Source: Mycobacterium gordonae (GTDB lineage Bacteria; Actinomycetota; Actinomycetes; Mycobacteriales; Mycobacteriaceae). Taken from it: a stretch of DNA of 59,983 nt. The stretch spans positions 1-59,983 of the forward strand of contig NZ_LKTM01000224.1 in NCBI RefSeq assembly GCF_001417955.2, written 5' to 3'. Below the pieces are notes generated by a model. The model ran no database searches. It worked only from the letters and a program-made list of their open reading frames with translations, and was not told where the DNA came from. This document shows, piece after piece, positions 35,199 to 45,027 of this stretch; position 1 is the first letter of the stretch, and each line of letters starts with the position of its first letter. A program made the translations under genes and the position numbers.

Positions 35199-36476
35199 GT
35201 GACCGGACCCGCCTGGATCGAGCACTCGATCTGGTGGCAGGTGTATCCCCTGGGCTTCGTTGGGGCCTACCCTTCGGAAGCCCCGCCGGACCCGGGGGAA
35301 CACCGGCTGCGCCGGCTCGTCGACTGGTTCGACCACGCGATCGCGCTCGGCGCATCCGGCGTCGCACTGGGACCGATCTTTCACTCGCGCACCCATGGCT
35401 ACGACACCACCGATCACTTCCGGATCGACCCGCGCCTAGGTGACGACGCCGACTTCGACTATCTCATCGAGCAGGCGCGGCAACGGGGCTTGCGCGTGCT
35501 GCTGGACGGCGTCTTCAATCACGTCGGCGCGGACTTCGCGCGCTATGGCGACCCGGAATCGGCGCACTGGTTCAGTGGCGACAACTTCGAGGGCCATGCG
35601 GAGTTGATCACCCTCAACCACAAAGACCCGGCGATCGCCGACTACGTCACCGACGTCATGTCACACTGGCTCGGGCGCGGTGCCGACGGTTGGCGTCTTG
35701 ATGCGGCTTATACTGTGCCGCACCGGTTCTGGGCGCAGGTGCTGCCCAAGGTCCGCGAGCGCCACCCGGACGCGTGGTTCGTCGGCGAGTTGATCCACGG
35801 CGATTACGCCGCGGTCGTCGAGTCGGCACGGTTCGACTCGGCCACCCAGTACGAGCTGTGGAAGGCCGTCTGGAGCAGTCTCAACGACGGCAATTTCTTC
35901 GAGCTGGACCATGCGCTGCAGCGACACAACGACTTCCTGGAAACCTTTGTGCCGCAGACATTCATCGGCAACCACGACGTCACCCGGATCGCCAGCCGCC
36001 TCGAACACCCCGCTCACCCGGCCCACGCGCTGGTGATCCTGCTGACCATCGGCGGGGTGCCCACCATCTATGCCGGCGACGAATTCGGTTTCCGCGGGGT
36101 CAAGGAAGAACGGTACGGCGGTGACGACGCGGTACGTCCCGAGTTTCCTTCTCCCCCAATCTCTTTGGACCAATCCGGGGCCGAAGTCTGGGCTCTGTAC
36201 CAGTACCTGGTCGGATTGCGCCGCCGCCACCCCTGGTTGCACCGGGCGACGACCAGCGCCGTGCGCCTGGAAAACAAGCATTACGTTTATGAAACCCGCA
36301 GCGGCCAGGACGCGCTGCTGGTCGCCCTCAACATCGACGACGAGCCGCTGCGGCTGTCGCTACCGAAGCTCGGCGCGCCGCGCGCCCGCCTGATTGCCGG
36401 CTCGACGGCGCCTCCGGACGAGGTCGTCGACACAGTGGAGATCGAACCGCACGGCTGGCGGATTTTGCGTCCCTAG
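35199..36476 (+). CDS. Alpha-amylase family (GH13) glycosidase
   Basis: The 425-residue protein has the four GH13 motifs: GVFNHVG (region I), the nucleophile Asp168 in GWRLDAAY (region II), the acid/base Glu197 in FVGELIHG (region III) and His259-Asp260 in GNHDVTR (region IV). A short C-terminal beta domain follows. It should hydrolyse or transfer alpha-linked glucose, but the specificity (oligo-1,6-glucosidase, trehalose- or maltose-type) is unclear. It has no signal peptide and is cytosolic. The GTG start follows the ahpD stop by eight bases, which makes an odd peroxidase-amylase cotranscript. Its stop overlaps the convergent DUF1810 gene by four bases. Confidence 0.9.
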   Translation: MTGPAWIEHSIWWQVYPLGFVGAYPSEAPPDPGEHRLRRLVDWFDHAIALGASGVALGPIFHSRTHGYDTTDHFRIDPRLGDDADFDYLIEQARQRGLRVLLDGVFNHVGADFARYGDPESAHWFSGDNFEGHAELITLNHKDPAIADYVTDVMSHWLGRGADGWRLDAAYTVPHRFWAQVLPKVRERHPDAWFVGELIHGDYAAVVESARFDSATQYELWKAVWSSLNDGNFFELDHALQRHNDFLETFVPQTFIGNHDVTRIASRLEHPAHPAHALVILLTIGGVPTIYAGDEFGFRGVKEERYGGDDAVRPEFPSPPISLDQSGAEVWALYQYLVGLRRRHPWLHRATTSAVRLENKHYVYETRSGQDALLVALNIDDEPLRLSLPKLGAPRARLIAGSTAPPDEVVDTVEIEPHGWRILRP

Positions 36477-36886
36477 CCCAAGCGCTCCAGCGTCAGCGGA
36501 TCCTGCTCCCCGCCGTAGTACTTGTCGAGCAACGCCAGGAAGTCTTCATTGTCATCGGCGGCGTGGGCGAACAGCGTCACCGACGAACGCAGCTTGAGGT
36601 CGTCGGGCCAACCGAAGACCTGCTCCGCCGAGCGGCCTTCGACCGCGTTGACCAGAGCCACGCACTCGCGCAGTCGTGGCCCGAGCAGCGGGTGGTCCAG
36701 ATACGCGCGAGCCTCCGCGAGTGACGCGATCCCGTAGTGCTGGGCGGTCGGACTGCTGCCCAGTCCGCGAATCTGCGGGAACACGAACCACATCCAGTGA
36801 CTGCGTTTGCGCCCGGCCCGCAGTTCGTCCAGCACGTTGTCGTACACCCGGTCCTGCGCGTCCACGAAGCGCTGCAAATCAGACAT
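36473..36886 (-). CDS. DUF1810 family protein (Rv1873-like)
   Basis: The 137-residue helical protein [20 protein letters not shown] matches the DUF1810 family. The signature [19 protein letters not shown] near residue 32 is followed by [19 protein letters not shown] and [20 protein letters not shown]. The structure is known for Rv1873 as I recall, the function is not. GGAGAG lies close before the ATG at 36886. It is divergent from lldD2 with 33 bases between starts. Confidence 0.88.
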   Translation of the reverse strand: MSDLQRFVDAQDRVYDNVLDELRAGRKRSHWMWFVFPQIRGLGSSPTAQHYGIASLAEARAYLDHPLLGPRLRECVALVNAVEGRSAEQVFGWPDDLKLRSSVTLFAHAADDNEDFLALLDKYYGGEQDPLTLERLG

Positions 36887-36919
36887 CTCTCCACGGTCGC
36901 ACACTGGTTAGATGAAGCG

Positions 36920-38152
36920 ATGACGGTCAAGCGGCAGGTGCCCAGAGTGCGGGACCTGGCTCCGTTGCTGCAATTCAAGAAGCCTCAGTTCGATCGCACC
37001 AGACGGCGCCTGGACGCCGCGCTGACCATCGAGGACCTGCGCCGTATTGCCAAGCGGCGCACCCCGAAGGCGGCTTTCGACTACACCGACGGCGCCGCCG
37101 AGGACGAGCTGTCCATCGCTCGGGCTCGACAAGCGTTCCGCGACATAGAGTTTCATCCGACCATTCTGCGCGACGTGACCAAAGTGACGGCAGGTTGGGA
37201 CGTGCTGGGCCAACCGGTGGACCTGCCGTTCGGGATCGCACCGACCGGATTCACCCGCTTGATGCACACCGCGGGTGAGATCGCCGGGGCCCGGGCCGCG
37301 GCCTCGGCCGGCATTCCGTTCTCGCTGTCCACGCTGGGGACTACCGCCATCGAAGACCTGGTGGCCGCCGCCCCGCAGGGACGCAAGTGGTTTCAGCTCT
37401 ACATGTGGCGTGATCGCGAGCGGTCGATGGAGCTGGTGCGGCGGGCGGCCGACGCAGGCTTCGACACCATGCTGGTGACGGTGGACGTTCCGGTGGCCGG
37501 AGCCAGGTTGCGTGATGTGCGCAACGGCATGTCGATCCCACCGGCGTTGACGGTGCGCACCGTGCTTGATGCCGTCCCGCATCCGCACTGGTGGTTCGAT
37601 CTGCTGACCACCGAACCGCTGTCGTTTGCGTCCCTTGACCGGTGGTCGGGCACCGTCGGCGAGTACCTGAACACCATGTTCGACCCCAGCGTCACCTTCG
37701 ACGACCTGGCCTGGATCAAGTCGAGGTGGCCGGGCAAGCTCGTCGTCAAGGGCATTCAGACGCTCGACGACGCCCGTGCTGTCGTCGACCGGGGCGTGGA
37801 CGGGATCGTCTTGTCCAATCACGGTGGGCGCCAACTCGATCGGGCACCGGTGCCGTTCCATCTCTTGCCCGCGGTGGCCCGCGAACTGGGCGGCGACACC
37901 GAGATCCTGATGGACACCGGCATCATGTCCGGCGCCGACATCGTCGCGGCGATCGCCCTGGGGGCGCGCTGCACGCTGGTCGGGCGCGCCTACCTCTACG
38001 GGTTGATGGCCGGTGGTGAGGCGGGTGTCCGGCGGGCGATCGACATTCTGCAGAGCGGGATCATCCGCACCATGGGGTTGCTGGGTGTGACCTGCCTGCA
38101 AGAACTTTCGCCCAAGCACGTCACTCAGCTGAGACGACTGGCGCCGCGATAA
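36920..38152 (+). CDS. lldD2: FMN-dependent L-lactate dehydrogenase LldD2
   Basis: The 410-residue TIM-barrel flavoprotein belongs to the alpha-hydroxy-acid oxidase family. It has [14 protein letters not shown] near residue 55, [14 protein letters not shown] near 100, and [20 protein letters not shown] followed by the catalytic His-Arg motif [10 protein letters not shown] near 300. LldD2 oxidises L-lactate to pyruvate, passing electrons to the quinone pool. Length and context agree with Rv1872c. The ATG at 36920 starts [19 protein letters not shown]. Its last 32 bases overlap the convergent PhyH gene. Confidence 0.94.
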   Translation: MTVKRQVPRVRDLAPLLQFKKPQFDRTRRRLDAALTIEDLRRIAKRRTPKAAFDYTDGAAEDELSIARARQAFRDIEFHPTILRDVTKVTAGWDVLGQPVDLPFGIAPTGFTRLMHTAGEIAGARAAASAGIPFSLSTLGTTAIEDLVAAAPQGRKWFQLYMWRDRERSMELVRRAADAGFDTMLVTVDVPVAGARLRDVRNGMSIPPALTVRTVLDAVPHPHWWFDLLTTEPLSFASLDRWSGTVGEYLNTMFDPSVTFDDLAWIKSRWPGKLVVKGIQTLDDARAVVDRGVDGIVLSNHGGRQLDRAPVPFHLLPAVARELGGDTEILMDTGIMSGADIVAAIALGARCTLVGRAYLYGLMAGGEAGVRRAIDILQSGIIRTMGLLGVTCLQELSPKHVTQLRRLAPR

Positions 38153-39242
38153 CGCGGTTGCGAACCAGGTCGTTGAAGGCCTGACCCGGCCCGACGTGGT
38201 CGAACAGAGCCGGCGGATAGTGCGTGACATACATGGTGCGCCGCCCACCGGCGCCGGTCGGCTCGGGTGAGGCGTGCATCAGGTCCTGGATGTGCACGGT
38301 GACGTCACCCGGAGCGGTGTCGATGCTCACCACCGGAACCCGATCGAGGCGCTGCTCCCAGCGGTAATGGATGGCCTGGCCGTGACTGCCGGGTACCACC
38401 TGCAAGTTGCCGTTCGAGGAGTCCGACCCGGTGAGCTGGATACCGACGCTGACCGCCGGGCACATGATCGCGTGGCCACCCATACCGCAGTCCTGGTGCC
38501 ACGGAATGTTGGACAGCCCACTGGTTTTGCCCGGCACTTTGAGCAGCACCGCGCTGCCTTCCATCCGATCGGGAGCCGCGCGCAGCGCGTGGTCGATCAG
38601 GGTGCCGAGCCTGCGCACCCGCGGATCATGTTCCAGCGCGGCAAGTGCCGGTGAGCGCAACGTTGCGTAAACCAACCGGCACAACGCTTGGGCACCGTCG
38701 CCGGTGGTGACCCACCAGGACTCGTCGTCTCCCGGCCGGGCTTGTGCCGCCAGCCGGTCCACCTCGTGGTTGGCCGTCCGCATTTCGTCGGCACTGAACA
38801 CCGACTTGACGTGCAGATAACCCATGGTCCGCAGCTGGGCGGCCAGTTCGGCGTCGTCGGTATCGAGGGTGAACGTGGCGGCCGGGTCGCGGCCGGAAAA
38901 ATCGGCGCGGGCCGGGTGGTACGGCGGTACCCCGGCGTGCAGGTACCGCAGGATCGGGTCCCAGTCGGCCAGCTGCTCGAATCCTCCCCGCTCGAAGGCG
39001 AGTTCATTGCTCAGCAGCAGATTGATCGCGGTGCGAACCTGGCCCACCAGGTCGGCCCAGGCCTGCCGCGACAGGCGGACCACGACGGGGCTGTCCGCCG
39101 GTGCCGCATCGACGCGGATGGTCTTGTCGGCGACGGAATAGGTCACCGCGTCGTCGCCGACCAGGAAGGTAACCGCAGCCTTCGGGCCGAGCTCTCTCGC
39201 TGCCGATTCGAGGATCTCGGGGTCAGGTGTGAGCGGCACCAC
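38121..39242 (-). CDS. Phytanoyl-CoA dioxygenase family protein with extra N-terminal domain
   Basis: The 373-residue protein has a non-haem Fe(II)/2-oxoglutarate dioxygenase core of the PhyH family. It has an HxD pair in IPWHQDCG near residue 240, a distal His in DLMHASPEP near 320 and an Arg in GGRRTMYV for 2-oxoglutarate. The first 110 residues ([32 protein letters not shown]) look like a separate small alpha/beta domain, possibly SCP2-like. It is divergent from lon and its 3' end overlaps lldD2. Substrate unknown. Confidence 0.82.
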   Translation of the reverse strand: MVPLTPDPEILESAARELGPKAAVTFLVGDDAVTYSVADKTIRVDAAPADSPVVVRLSRQAWADLVGQVRTAINLLLSNELAFERGGFEQLADWDPILRYLHAGVPPYHPARADFSGRDPAATFTLDTDDAELAAQLRTMGYLHVKSVFSADEMRTANHEVDRLAAQARPGDDESWWVTTGDGAQALCRLVYATLRSPALAALEHDPRVRRLGTLIDHALRAAPDRMEGSAVLLKVPGKTSGLSNIPWHQDCGMGGHAIMCPAVSVGIQLTGSDSSNGNLQVVPGSHGQAIHYRWEQRLDRVPVVSIDTAPGDVTVHIQDLMHASPEPTGAGGRRTMYVTHYPPALFDHVGPGQAFNDLVRNRVIAAPVVSAE

Positions 39243-39272
39243 CCGATTATCGCGCGGTGCGGCCCTGCATTC

Positions 39273-39298
39273 GGAACAAATCGGCGCGCGCCTGGGTT
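39273..39298 (+). promoter_or_regulatory. SigH/SigE-like promoter of lon
   Basis: GGAACA (39273-39278) and GGTT (39295-39298) are separated by 16 bases, as in mycobacterial ECF promoters of the SigH/SigE type (GGAAYA-N16-17-SGTT). The lon ATG is 31 bases after the -10-like element. A stress-induced Lon protease would fit, but the call rests on this match alone. Confidence 0.5.
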
Positions 39299-39329
39299 TA
39301 GCGAAGCAGACTCAACTTTTGGAGGATTG

Positions 39330-41651
39330 ATGGCTGAAGCCACATCGGTTCCCGTGCTGTTCGTTACCGACACCATCGTTCTGCCCGGGATGGTGGTGCC
39401 GACTGCACTGGACGAGGCCGCACGAGCGGCAATAGACGCTGCACGGGCAAGCGATTCGGGGCAGTTGCTGATCGCGCCCCGGTTGGACGACCGGTACCCC
39501 TCGCACGGGGTGATCGCGAAGATCTTGCAGGTGGGACGGATGCCCGGAGGCGGCAGTGCCGCCGTCGTGCGAGGTGAGAATCGCGCGCAAATTGGTGCGG
39601 GCGCATCGGGTCCCGGCGCGGCGCTGTGGGTCGAGGTGACCGAGGTCGCCGAAACCGAGGTGACCGACGAGGTCAAGGCGCTGGCAGCCGAATACAAGAA
39701 GGTGTTGCTGGCGATCCTGCAACGCCGCGAGGCCTGGCAGATCGTCGACTACGTCAACAGCCTGACCGACCCGTCCGCGCTGGCGGACACCTCGGGATAC
39801 GCGTCCTACCTCAGCGATGTGCAGAAGCGGCAGTTGCTGGAGACCGTGGATGTGGCCGAGCGGCTGCGCGTCCTGATCGAGTGGACCGGCGAGCACTTGG
39901 CCGAGACCGAGGTCAACGACAAGATCGCCGAAGACGTCCGCGAAGGCATGGAGAAGACGCAGAAGGAGTTCCTGCTGCGCCAGCAGCTGGCGGCCATCCG
40001 TAAGGAACTCGGTGAGGGCGAGCCGGACGGGTCTGAGGACTACCGGGCCCGCGTCGAGGCCGCCGAGCTACCCGAGAAGGTGCGCGAGGCCGCGCTGCGC
40101 GAGGTCGGCAAGCTGGAGCGGGCCAGCGACCAGAGCCCGGAAAGCGGCTGGATCCGCACCTGGCTGGACACCGTGCTCGACCTGCCGTGGAATGTCCGCA
40201 CCGAGGACTCGACGGACCTGACCGGCGCGCGGGCGATTCTGGACGCCGACCACCACGGGCTGGACGACGTCAAGGACCGCATCGTCGAATACCTGGCCGT
40301 GCGCACCCGCCGTGCGCAGCGCGGTCTGCAGCTGGTGGGTGGCCGTGGCTCCGGCGCGGTGATGGTGCTGGCCGGTCCCCCCGGGGTCGGCAAGACCTCG
40401 CTGGGCGAAAGCGTGGCGCGTGCTCTGGGACGCAAGTTCGTCCGTGTCGCCCTCGGTGGCGTCCGTGACGAGGCGGAGATCCGCGGGCACCGGCGCACCT
40501 ACGTGGGCGCGCTGCCCGGCCGCATCGTGCGGGCGATCGGTGAAGCGGGCTCGATGAATCCCGTTGTGCTGCTGGACGAAATCGACAAGGTCGGCTCCGA
40601 CTACCGGGGCGACCCGAGTGCGGCGCTGCTCGAGGTCCTCGACCCGGCGCAGAACCACACCTTCCGCGACCACTATCTGGATCTGGACCTGGACTTGTCC
40701 GACGTGGTGTTCCTGGCTACCGCCAACGTGATCGAGAACATCCCGTCGGCGCTGCTGGACCGCATGGAGTTGGTGCAGATCGACGGGTACACCGAGGACG
40801 ACAAGGTCGCCATCGCCCGCGACTACCTGCTCCCCCGGCAGCGGGATCGCGCGGCGCTGACCGAGGACGAGGTCACGGTCACCGACGCCGCGCTGCGCAA
40901 GATCGCGGCGGACTACACCCGCGAGCCGGGAGTCCGGCAGTTCGAACGGCTGCTGGCCAAGGCGTTGCGCAAGGTGACCACCAAGCTCGCGGCCGATAGT
41001 GAGCCGATCACCGTCGACGAGCCGGATCTGGTCGGCTACCTGGGCCGCCCGCGCTTCACGCCGGAATCGGCCGAGCGCACCGCGGTGCCCGGGGTGGCCA
41101 CCGGCCTGGCCGTCACCGGCCTGGGTGGTGACGTCCTGTACGTCGAGGCCGGCGCCACCGATGGTGAGCCGGGTCTGCAATTGACCGGTCAATTGGGTGA
41201 CGTCATGAAGGAGTCGGCGCAGATCGCGCTGTCCTACGTGCGCTCACACGCCGCTGAGTTGGGTGTCGACCCGAAGCTGCTGGACCGCCGCATCCACGTG
41301 CACGTGCCCGCCGGCGCGGTGCCCAAGGACGGTCCGTCTGCCGGGGTAACCATGGTGACCGCGCTGGTCTCGATGGCCACCGGACGGCAGGTCCGCTCGG
41401 ATGTCGGCATGACCGGTGAGGTGACGCTGAACGGCCGGGTGCTGCCGATCGGCGGTGTCAAGCAGAAGCTGCTGGCCGCCCAGCGTGCCGGGCTCTCGAC
41501 GGTGTTCATTCCGGCGCGCAACGAGCCGGATCTGGACGACGTGCCCGCCGAAGTCCTCGGAGCGCTCGACGTGCGGCCGATGACGGATGTCGCGGCGATC
41601 GTCGCGCAGGCCCTGGAACCCGCGGCACAGGAGGCCACGGCCGCAGCCTGA
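39330..41651 (+). CDS. lon: ATP-dependent Lon protease
   Basis: The 773-residue protein has a Lon N-terminal substrate-binding domain (1-190). An AAA+ module follows with Walker A GPPGVGKTS near 349 and Walker B VVLLDEIDK near 411-419. The C-terminal protease domain has the Ser-Lys dyad Ser670 (PKDGPSAGVT) and Lys713 (GGVKQKLLAA), with the 43-residue spacing of E. coli Lon. It degrades damaged and regulatory proteins in the cytosol. GGAGG precedes the ATG. M. tuberculosis has no lon gene, while M. smegmatis does, so this gene is a marker of a non-tuberculous species. A SigH-like promoter precedes it and tandem palindromes follow it. Confidence 0.97.
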   Translation: MAEATSVPVLFVTDTIVLPGMVVPTALDEAARAAIDAARASDSGQLLIAPRLDDRYPSHGVIAKILQVGRMPGGGSAAVVRGENRAQIGAGASGPGAALWVEVTEVAETEVTDEVKALAAEYKKVLLAILQRREAWQIVDYVNSLTDPSALADTSGYASYLSDVQKRQLLETVDVAERLRVLIEWTGEHLAETEVNDKIAEDVREGMEKTQKEFLLRQQLAAIRKELGEGEPDGSEDYRARVEAAELPEKVREAALREVGKLERASDQSPESGWIRTWLDTVLDLPWNVRTEDSTDLTGARAILDADHHGLDDVKDRIVEYLAVRTRRAQRGLQLVGGRGSGAVMVLAGPPGVGKTSLGESVARALGRKFVRVALGGVRDEAEIRGHRRTYVGALPGRIVRAIGEAGSMNPVVLLDEIDKVGSDYRGDPSAALLEVLDPAQNHTFRDHYLDLDLDLSDVVFLATANVIENIPSALLDRMELVQIDGYTEDDKVAIARDYLLPRQRDRAALTEDEVTVTDAALRKIAADYTREPGVRQFERLLAKALRKVTTKLAADSEPITVDEPDLVGYLGRPRFTPESAERTAVPGVATGLAVTGLGGDVLYVEAGATDGEPGLQLTGQLGDVMKESAQIALSYVRSHAAELGVDPKLLDRRIHVHVPAGAVPKDGPSAGVTMVTALVSMATGRQVRSDVGMTGEVTLNGRVLPIGGVKQKLLAAQRAGLSTVFIPARNEPDLDDVPAEVLGALDVRPMTDVAAIVAQALEPAAQEATAAA

Positions 41652-41662
41652 CCCTTAGCCGC

Positions 41663-41724
41663 CGCGAGTGTGACGCTGTAGTCACGTTCGGCGCCGAGCG
41701 TGACAGTGGCGTCACGCTCGGCGC
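41663..41724. repeat. Two tandem palindromic units after lon
   Basis: Unit 2 is a 14-bp perfect inverted repeat (GCGCCGAGCGTGAC at 41691-41704 and GTCACGCTCGGCGC at 41711-41724) with a six-base centre. Unit 1 (41663-41693) is a degenerate version with arms GAGTGTGAC and GTCACGTTC, sharing the GTGAC/GTCAC core. They lie between the lon stop and the end of the opposing cyclase gene, where they could act as a bidirectional terminator. I have the impression that similar units occur between genes in other mycobacteria. Confidence 0.7.
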
Positions 41725-41730
41725 GAGGCG

Positions 41731-44700
41731 CTAACTGTGCCGCGCCGCCTCCTGGACCAGCTGAACGCGGGAGGACAGGCCGAGCTTGGTGAACACGTGC
41801 GACAAATGGGCTTGTACGGTCCGCGGGGAGATGAATAGCCGAGTGGCAATCTCCTTATTGCCCAGCCCCTCACACACCAGCCGCACGACATCGAGTTCGG
41901 CCGGCGTCAGTGCCGGCCAGCCGGTGTCGGGCCTCTGGCGCGTGCCTTGCGCCCGGATTCCGAATCGGATCGCGTCGTCGATGCTCAATGCCTCTCCCTC
42001 GGCCCAAGCGGACTCGAACTCGTTGGCCGCCAACGCTTCCCGCAACCTTTCCAGCACCGCCGAATAGTCCGCGTCGTGAATCGCGAAGCGCACCACTCCG
42101 CCGCGGCGCCGGATTGACGCGGCGGCTCCCAGTAACTGCACGGCCTCGCTATGGGCGCCGCGACCAGTGACGGCGGTGGCCAAACTCTCCAGCGTCTCGG
42201 GCATTTGAAGATAGGCCCCGGAATCGGCGATGCAGGCAAGTGACCGTCGGGCGTCACGTTCGCCGTCACCGTGGCGGCCCTGCGCCAAGGATGTCTGCGC
42301 CCGCACCTGCAGCCCCTTCGCCAAGTGCCAACCGGCGGCGACCGGGATCGCCTGATCGGTCCACGCGCGGGCCGAATCCGGCTCGCCCAGAGCCGCGGCG
42401 GCTTCGGCGGATCGGACTCGCTGCCCGGAGGCCAGGATGACCTGCGAACTCATCTGACGGAGGGCCTTCTCGCTGGCGGCGAGGGCCGCCCGTGGGTCCC
42501 CGGCTGCCAGCTCGACGAGCGTGAGTGCGGAATGTCCGATGCCCTGCATAGAGCCACCGACGTCGGTCTCGGCGTCGATCGCGGCGAGCGCGGCGGCGCG
42601 TGCTTCGCCCACCTGACCGGCGTAGGCGAGCGCCGAGCCGAGACCGTGCAGGCAGGCCGGTGCCAGGAACATGGCCCGGGCGTCTTCCGCCTCAGCTAGT
42701 ACCTCGCGGAACTGCGCGACTGCGCCCGGAACGTCAGCCCCCATCAGAAGCGCCCAGCCCAGGCCTAATCGGCATTCCCGCCCGTCGTAGGAGTTACCGA
42801 TCGCCAGGGCGATGTCGCGGCCCTGTTCGGCCGCGGCACGCACCGCCCGTGCGTCACCGGCACTGATTGCGGCATACGCTTGCCAGGCACAAATCTGGCT
42901 GAGCCGCCAGAGGTCACCGAGCTCCCGAGCGATGCGGCCGGCCTCCTCGAAGCAGGCCCGCGCCTCGGGCCCGGTGGCCGAGCTGTATCCGGCGATCAAC
43001 CCGTAGGACGTCAGCGCGCGGGCAAGTAGGGCCGGGTCGTCGACCTCGCGGGCGATCGTAAGGGCGCGCTCCGCGAGTTCCATGCTGTCGGCCGCCCCGA
43101 GCCAGGTGCCCAGCGTCGCGGCGTCGGCCAGCGCGCGCGCCCATACCGCCCGCTCGACCGCGGCGCAGTCATCAGGCGGCACCTCGGCGAATACGGTGTC
43201 AAACCAGGCCTGACCCTCCCGGATGCGCAGCCGCGAGCGCCACAGCGGGACCAACGCGGATGCCAGCATCAGTGCCGGCTCGATATCGCGCGTCTCCAGG
43301 CACCAGCCCAGCGCCGCTCGCAGGTTGTCCATCTCGACCTCGGCCTGGTCGAGGCGCCGCTCGTAGTCGTTGCGTTGCGGCGCGTCGAGTGCCGTCGCCA
43401 TTCTGAGGTAGTGGTCACGATGGCGGCCCCGCACCGCGTCGGCGTCACCTGAGGCGCCGAGGTGCTCCTGGGCGTACTGCCGGATCGTCTCGAGCAGCCG
43501 GTAGCGCGTTCCCAGCCGCCCTTGCTCGGCCACCACCAGTGATTTATCGACCAGCAGGGTCAGCTGATCGAGGACGTGGAAGCGCTCGGCCAGTCCACCC
43601 GCGCAGACGGAACACGCTGCGTCCAGGTCGAATCCGCCGGCGAACACGGCGGTGCTGTGGAAAAGCTTCCTTTCCGCGTCGGTCAACAGGGTGTGCGACC
43701 AATCGACCGAGGCGTGCAGCGTCTGCTGGCGGCGCACCGCCGTCCGGGAGCCGCCGGTCAGCAAGCGGAACCGGTCATTGAGGCCGACGACGATCTCTGG
43801 CAACGACAAAGCCCGCACCCGCGCTGCGGCCAGCTCAATGGCCAGGGGAAGGCCGTCGAGGCGCCGGCACAGGTCGCGCACCACGCCGAGGTTGTCGTCG
43901 GTGACGCGGAAATCCGGCCGCGCGCGTTTCGCGCGATCGGTGAACAGGGCGATGGCGTCGTCGTCCAGCGATAGCGACGGCACCCGCCAACTCACCTCGC
44001 CGGCCACACCGAGGGGCTCACGACTGGTCGCCAGCACTATCAGATTCGGGCAGCGGCCCAGCAGTTGAGTGATGATCGAGGACGTTCCGTCGAGCATGTG
44101 CTCACAGTTGTCCACCACCAGCAGGACGGCGCGGTCGCCAACGAACCGCACGACGTTGCCGATTGTGGACAGCCCGGGCTGATCTGGTAATCCCAACGCC
44201 AGCGCGACCGTCACCGCGATCACATCCGGATGCGGGATCGGCGCCAGATCGACGCACCAGGCGCCACCGGGAAAATCACCGGCCACCGCCGCCGCCAGTT
44301 CCAGCGCCAGCCGGGTCTTACCCACTCCACCGGCTCCGGTCAGGGTGAGCAAACGGTTGTCCGACAAGACCGTTCGCAGCTCCGTCAGCTCGTCGCGTCG
44401 GCCGATGAAGTTGGTCAACTGCACGGGAAGCGAGCCCTTGGCGGAGTCATCGGTCACCCGCAGCGGTGGGAACTCGACCGCCACGTCTTGGTGGCACAGC
44501 TGCACCACCCGCTCGGCACGAGGTAGATCCCGCAACCGGTGCGTGCCGAGTTCAACCAACCACGCGCCGGGCGGCAGACCGTCCGCGACCAGCTCCGCGG
44601 CCGCGCCCGACAGCACCGTCTGCCCGCCGTGCGCGAGATCGCGCAATCGGGCCGCCTTGTTGATCGTGGCTCCGACATAATTTCCTTCGTCGCGCAACCG

Positions 44701-45027
44701 CACGTCCCCTGTGTGTATCCCGATGCGCACCCGGATCGGCGCCAGTTGAGCGCGTTGAATGTCCAACGCGCATGCGACGGCATCGGTGGCGCTGGTGAAC
44801 GCCACGACGAAACTGTCGCCCTCCCCCTGCTCGACCGGCCGCACGCCGTCGTGTTTGTCGACAACTTGGCTCAGTGCGCGATCAAGTCGGGCGATCGCAT
44901 CCGCCATTTCGCCGGGAGCGGTTTGCCACAGTCGCGTTGACCCCTCGACGTCCGCGAGGAGGAGCGTCACTGTTCCGGTAGGCAACATTTCAGGCAGGCC
45001 CAGCTCCATTTCATCGATCTCGCTCAT
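41731..45027 (-). CDS. Class III cyclase - NTPase - LuxR multidomain regulator
   Basis: The 1098-residue protein, read from MSEIDEMELGLPEML, has a class III adenylate/guanylate-cyclase domain with metal Asp26 (ADVEGSTRLW), Asp71 (QGEGDSFVVAF) and Asn123/Arg127 (NKAARL). An NB-ARC-like ATPase has Walker A GAGGVGKTR at 231-239 and Walker B VLLVVDNCEH. A long helical TPR-like region (about 570-1020) leads to a LuxR helix-turn-helix at the C terminus (LTPAELDVVRLVCEGLGNKEIATRLF). This is the Rv0386/Rv1358/Rv2488c-type architecture. It probably senses a signal, makes a cyclic nucleotide or hydrolyses ATP, and binds DNA. The GTG/ATG frame extends upstream but the added part is not domain-like. Confidence 0.93.
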   Translation of the reverse strand: MSEIDEMELGLPEMLPTGTVTLLLADVEGSTRLWQTAPGEMADAIARLDRALSQVVDKHDGVRPVEQGEGDSFVVAFTSATDAVACALDIQRAQLAPIRVRIGIHTGDVRLRDEGNYVGATINKAARLRDLAHGGQTVLSGAAAELVADGLPPGAWLVELGTHRLRDLPRAERVVQLCHQDVAVEFPPLRVTDDSAKGSLPVQLTNFIGRRDELTELRTVLSDNRLLTLTGAGGVGKTRLALELAAAVAGDFPGGAWCVDLAPIPHPDVIAVTVALALGLPDQPGLSTIGNVVRFVGDRAVLLVVDNCEHMLDGTSSIITQLLGRCPNLIVLATSREPLGVAGEVSWRVPSLSLDDDAIALFTDRAKRARPDFRVTDDNLGVVRDLCRRLDGLPLAIELAAARVRALSLPEIVVGLNDRFRLLTGGSRTAVRRQQTLHASVDWSHTLLTDAERKLFHSTAVFAGGFDLDAACSVCAGGLAERFHVLDQLTLLVDKSLVVAEQGRLGTRYRLLETIRQYAQEHLGASGDADAVRGRHRDHYLRMATALDAPQRNDYERRLDQAEVEMDNLRAALGWCLETRDIEPALMLASALVPLWRSRLRIREGQAWFDTVFAEVPPDDCAAVERAVWARALADAATLGTWLGAADSMELAERALTIAREVDDPALLARALTSYGLIAGYSSATGPEARACFEEAGRIARELGDLWRLSQICAWQAYAAISAGDARAVRAAAEQGRDIALAIGNSYDGRECRLGLGWALLMGADVPGAVAQFREVLAEAEDARAMFLAPACLHGLGSALAYAGQVGEARAAALAAIDAETDVGGSMQGIGHSALTLVELAAGDPRAALAASEKALRQMSSQVILASGQRVRSAEAAAALGEPDSARAWTDQAIPVAAGWHLAKGLQVRAQTSLAQGRHGDGERDARRSLACIADSGAYLQMPETLESLATAVTGRGAHSEAVQLLGAAASIRRRGGVVRFAIHDADYSAVLERLREALAANEFESAWAEGEALSIDDAIRFGIRAQGTRQRPDTGWPALTPAELDVVRLVCEGLGNKEIATRLFISPRTVQAHLSHVFTKLGLSSRVQLVQEAARHS

